Assembly (NCBI GenBank): GCA_014379065.1
Contig: JACMMM010000700.1
Coordinates: 1 to 7,168, forward strand
DNA length: 7,168 nucleotides
Source of the DNA: Saprospiraceae bacterium
GTDB lineage: Bacteria > Bacteroidota > Bacteroidia > Chitinophagales > Saprospiraceae
Direction of reading: 5' to 3'
This document shows, piece after piece, positions 6,494 through 7,168 of the stretch (positions are counted from its first letter, which is position 1; each line of letters begins with the position of its first letter). Both the position numbers and the translations under genes were made by a program. Under the pieces are notes generated by a model, which saw only the letters and a list, made by a program, of their open reading frames with translations, was not told where the DNA came from and ran no database searches.

Positions 6494-6521
6494 CAAAAGT
6501 CTGAAACAAAAAACATTACAA
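6494..6521 (-). promoter_or_regulatory. Candidate promoter for the OmpA/HHH operon
   Basis: On the minus strand, TTG (6521-6519), a 17-nt spacer and GACTTTTG (6501-6494) resemble the Bacteroidota -33/-7 pair, with seven of eight matches to TAnnTTTG. A start some 30 nt before the ATG at 6455 would follow. The region is very AT-rich, so a chance match is likely enough to keep confidence low. Confidence 0.25.
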
Positions 6522-6563
6522 GTGCTATTTCAGCAAAAACTTTTTTTGAATGTTTGCACAAAC

Positions 6564-6599
6564 AAAAAGCCCTCCCGAATCGGATGATCCGGGAGGGCT
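6564..6599 (-). terminator. Rho-independent terminator of the Lrp/AsnC gene
   Basis: AGCCCTCCCG (6568-6577) and CGGGAGGGCT (6590-6599) form a perfect 10-bp GC-rich stem around a 12-nt loop. On the minus strand it is followed by TTTTTGTTTG. It lies 53 nt after the stop codon of the regulator gene and insulates the OmpA operon from that gene's transcript. Confidence 0.92.
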
Positions 6600-6651
6600 G
6601 GCGGTACTATAAAAGGAAGCGGGGGGCTAAGGGGCTATCAGCAAGCCGAAC

Positions 6652-7131
6652 TTACTTCTCGTCGTAGTTAAAAGGCAAAATTTTTGCGTCTTTCACGGTC
6701 GAGAGCGTCATCAAGGTCTTCAAGCGCTCGATTTCTTCGATCTGGCTGATGGTCTTGAAGAGCAGTTGCTCGTAAGTAGGGATGTCTTTGCAGATGATCT
6801 TCATCAGGAAGTCTGCCTCACCCGTGATGATGTAACATTCCGTCACTTCATCAATTTTCCCGATTTTCTCCAGGAAACTGTTCAGGGCGTTTTCCTTCTT
6901 CCAAGCCAAGGATACCAATACAAAAGTCTTGACATTCAAGCCCATTTGCGTTGGGTTTACGTGGGCATGGTAGCTCTGAATGATATCGCTCTGTTCCAAT
7001 TTCTTCACGCGTTCGAGCGTGGGAGCGGGCGAGAGGCCAATTTTCTTAGAGAGGTCGAGGTTGGTGATCTTACTGTTCTCTTGCAGGATTTTCAGGATCT
7101 TCAAATCAATTTTATCCAATTTCTCAGACAT
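6652..7131 (-). CDS. Lrp/AsnC family transcriptional regulator
   Basis: A 159-residue protein with the two-domain layout and usual length (about 150-165) of the feast/famine regulators. Residues 5-60 are the AsnC-type winged helix-turn-helix: KIDLKILKILQENSKITNLD, then LSKKIGLSPAPTLERVKKLE with the recognition helix, then IIQSYHAHVNP. Residues 67-145 are the Lrp ligand-binding/oligomerisation (RAM) domain: VKTFVLVSLAW, VTECYIITGEADFLMKIICK and IERLKTLMTLSTVK. Such proteins form dimers to octamers and usually sense amino acids, but the ligand cannot be told from sequence. It is transcribed alone, with a terminator on its 3' side. Its upstream region is cut by the window edge, so any divergent target gene is not visible. 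Autoregulation is common in the family. Confidence 0.95.
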   Translation of the reverse strand: MSEKLDKIDLKILKILQENSKITNLDLSKKIGLSPAPTLERVKKLEQSDIIQSYHAHVNPTQMGLNVKTFVLVSLAWKKENALNSFLEKIGKIDEVTECYIITGEADFLMKIICKDIPTYEQLLFKTISQIEEIERLKTLMTLSTVKDAKILPFNYDEK

Positions 7132-7149
7132 ATCGCGTAGTTTGGTTGT

Positions 7150-7157
7150 GAAATATA
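7150..7157 (-). promoter_or_regulatory. Candidate -7 box of the Lrp/AsnC gene
   Basis: The minus strand reads TATATTTC, seven of eight matches to TAnnTTTG, 18 bp before the ATG at 7131. The -33 element would fall outside the window, so this cannot be confirmed. It implies a leader of roughly a dozen nucleotides. Confidence 0.3.
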
Positions 7158-7168
7158 ATTTCGGATCA

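Noticed and set aside
6568..6599. Perfect GC-rich inverted repeat considered as an operator or insertion end
   Set aside because: The T-rich run on the minus strand and the position just after the regulator gene's stop fit an intrinsic terminator fully.
6766..7140. Rightward 124-codon frame opposite the Lrp/AsnC gene
   Set aside because: The minus strand encodes a textbook Lrp/AsnC protein over the same region, so this is a shadow.

Overview
The window looks like a chromosomal segment from a member of the Bacteroidota, most likely of the Saprospiria/Chitinophagia type (inference). The reasons are a PorP/SprF-family outer-membrane protein, a TPR–PD40–OmpA protein of the PorE-like kind, the lack of Shine-Dalgarno sequences, TAnnTTTG-like promoter boxes, and palindromic intergenic repeats of a sort I associate with this phylum. 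No tRNA, rRNA, CRISPR array, transposase or phage gene is visible.

Layout. Positions 1-539 hold no convincing gene. They contain a short-unit repeat at the left edge, a possible leftward promoter (60-67), a 95-nt imperfect palindrome (391-485) and a 20-nt palindrome (497-516). Two rightward genes follow. The first is a PorP/SprF-like type IX secretion/gliding-associated beta-barrel (540-1538). The second is a large periplasmic protein with TPR, PD40 propeller, two carboxypeptidase-regulatory-like domains and an OmpA-like peptidoglycan-binding domain (1623-4067). The 84-bp gap between them is a 7-nt-period repeat with a hairpin. They meet a leftward block tail to tail, across a perfect 39-bp inverted repeat (4086-4124/4192-4230) whose outer ends include both stop codons.

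The leftward block, read from the right, has three units. An Lrp/AsnC-type regulator (7131-6652) has its own strong terminator. A two-gene operon follows, encoding an inner-membrane-anchored tandem OmpA-like protein (6455-5646) and a membrane-anchored coiled-coil/helix-hairpin-helix protein (5624-4968), and it also ends in a strong terminator. The last is a helical conserved hypothetical protein (4799-4230) that ends at the large palindrome.

Function. Most of the window concerns the cell envelope. The PorP-like barrel and its OmpA/PD40 partner fit an outer-membrane module tied to peptidoglycan, of the type that serves type IX-secreted surface proteins. The two-gene operon would place a peptidoglycan-binding domain outside the inner membrane and a helix-hairpin-helix domain inside it. 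I see no clearly new multi-gene system. The most interesting items are the short-period intergenic palindromes and the OmpA/helix-hairpin-helix pair.
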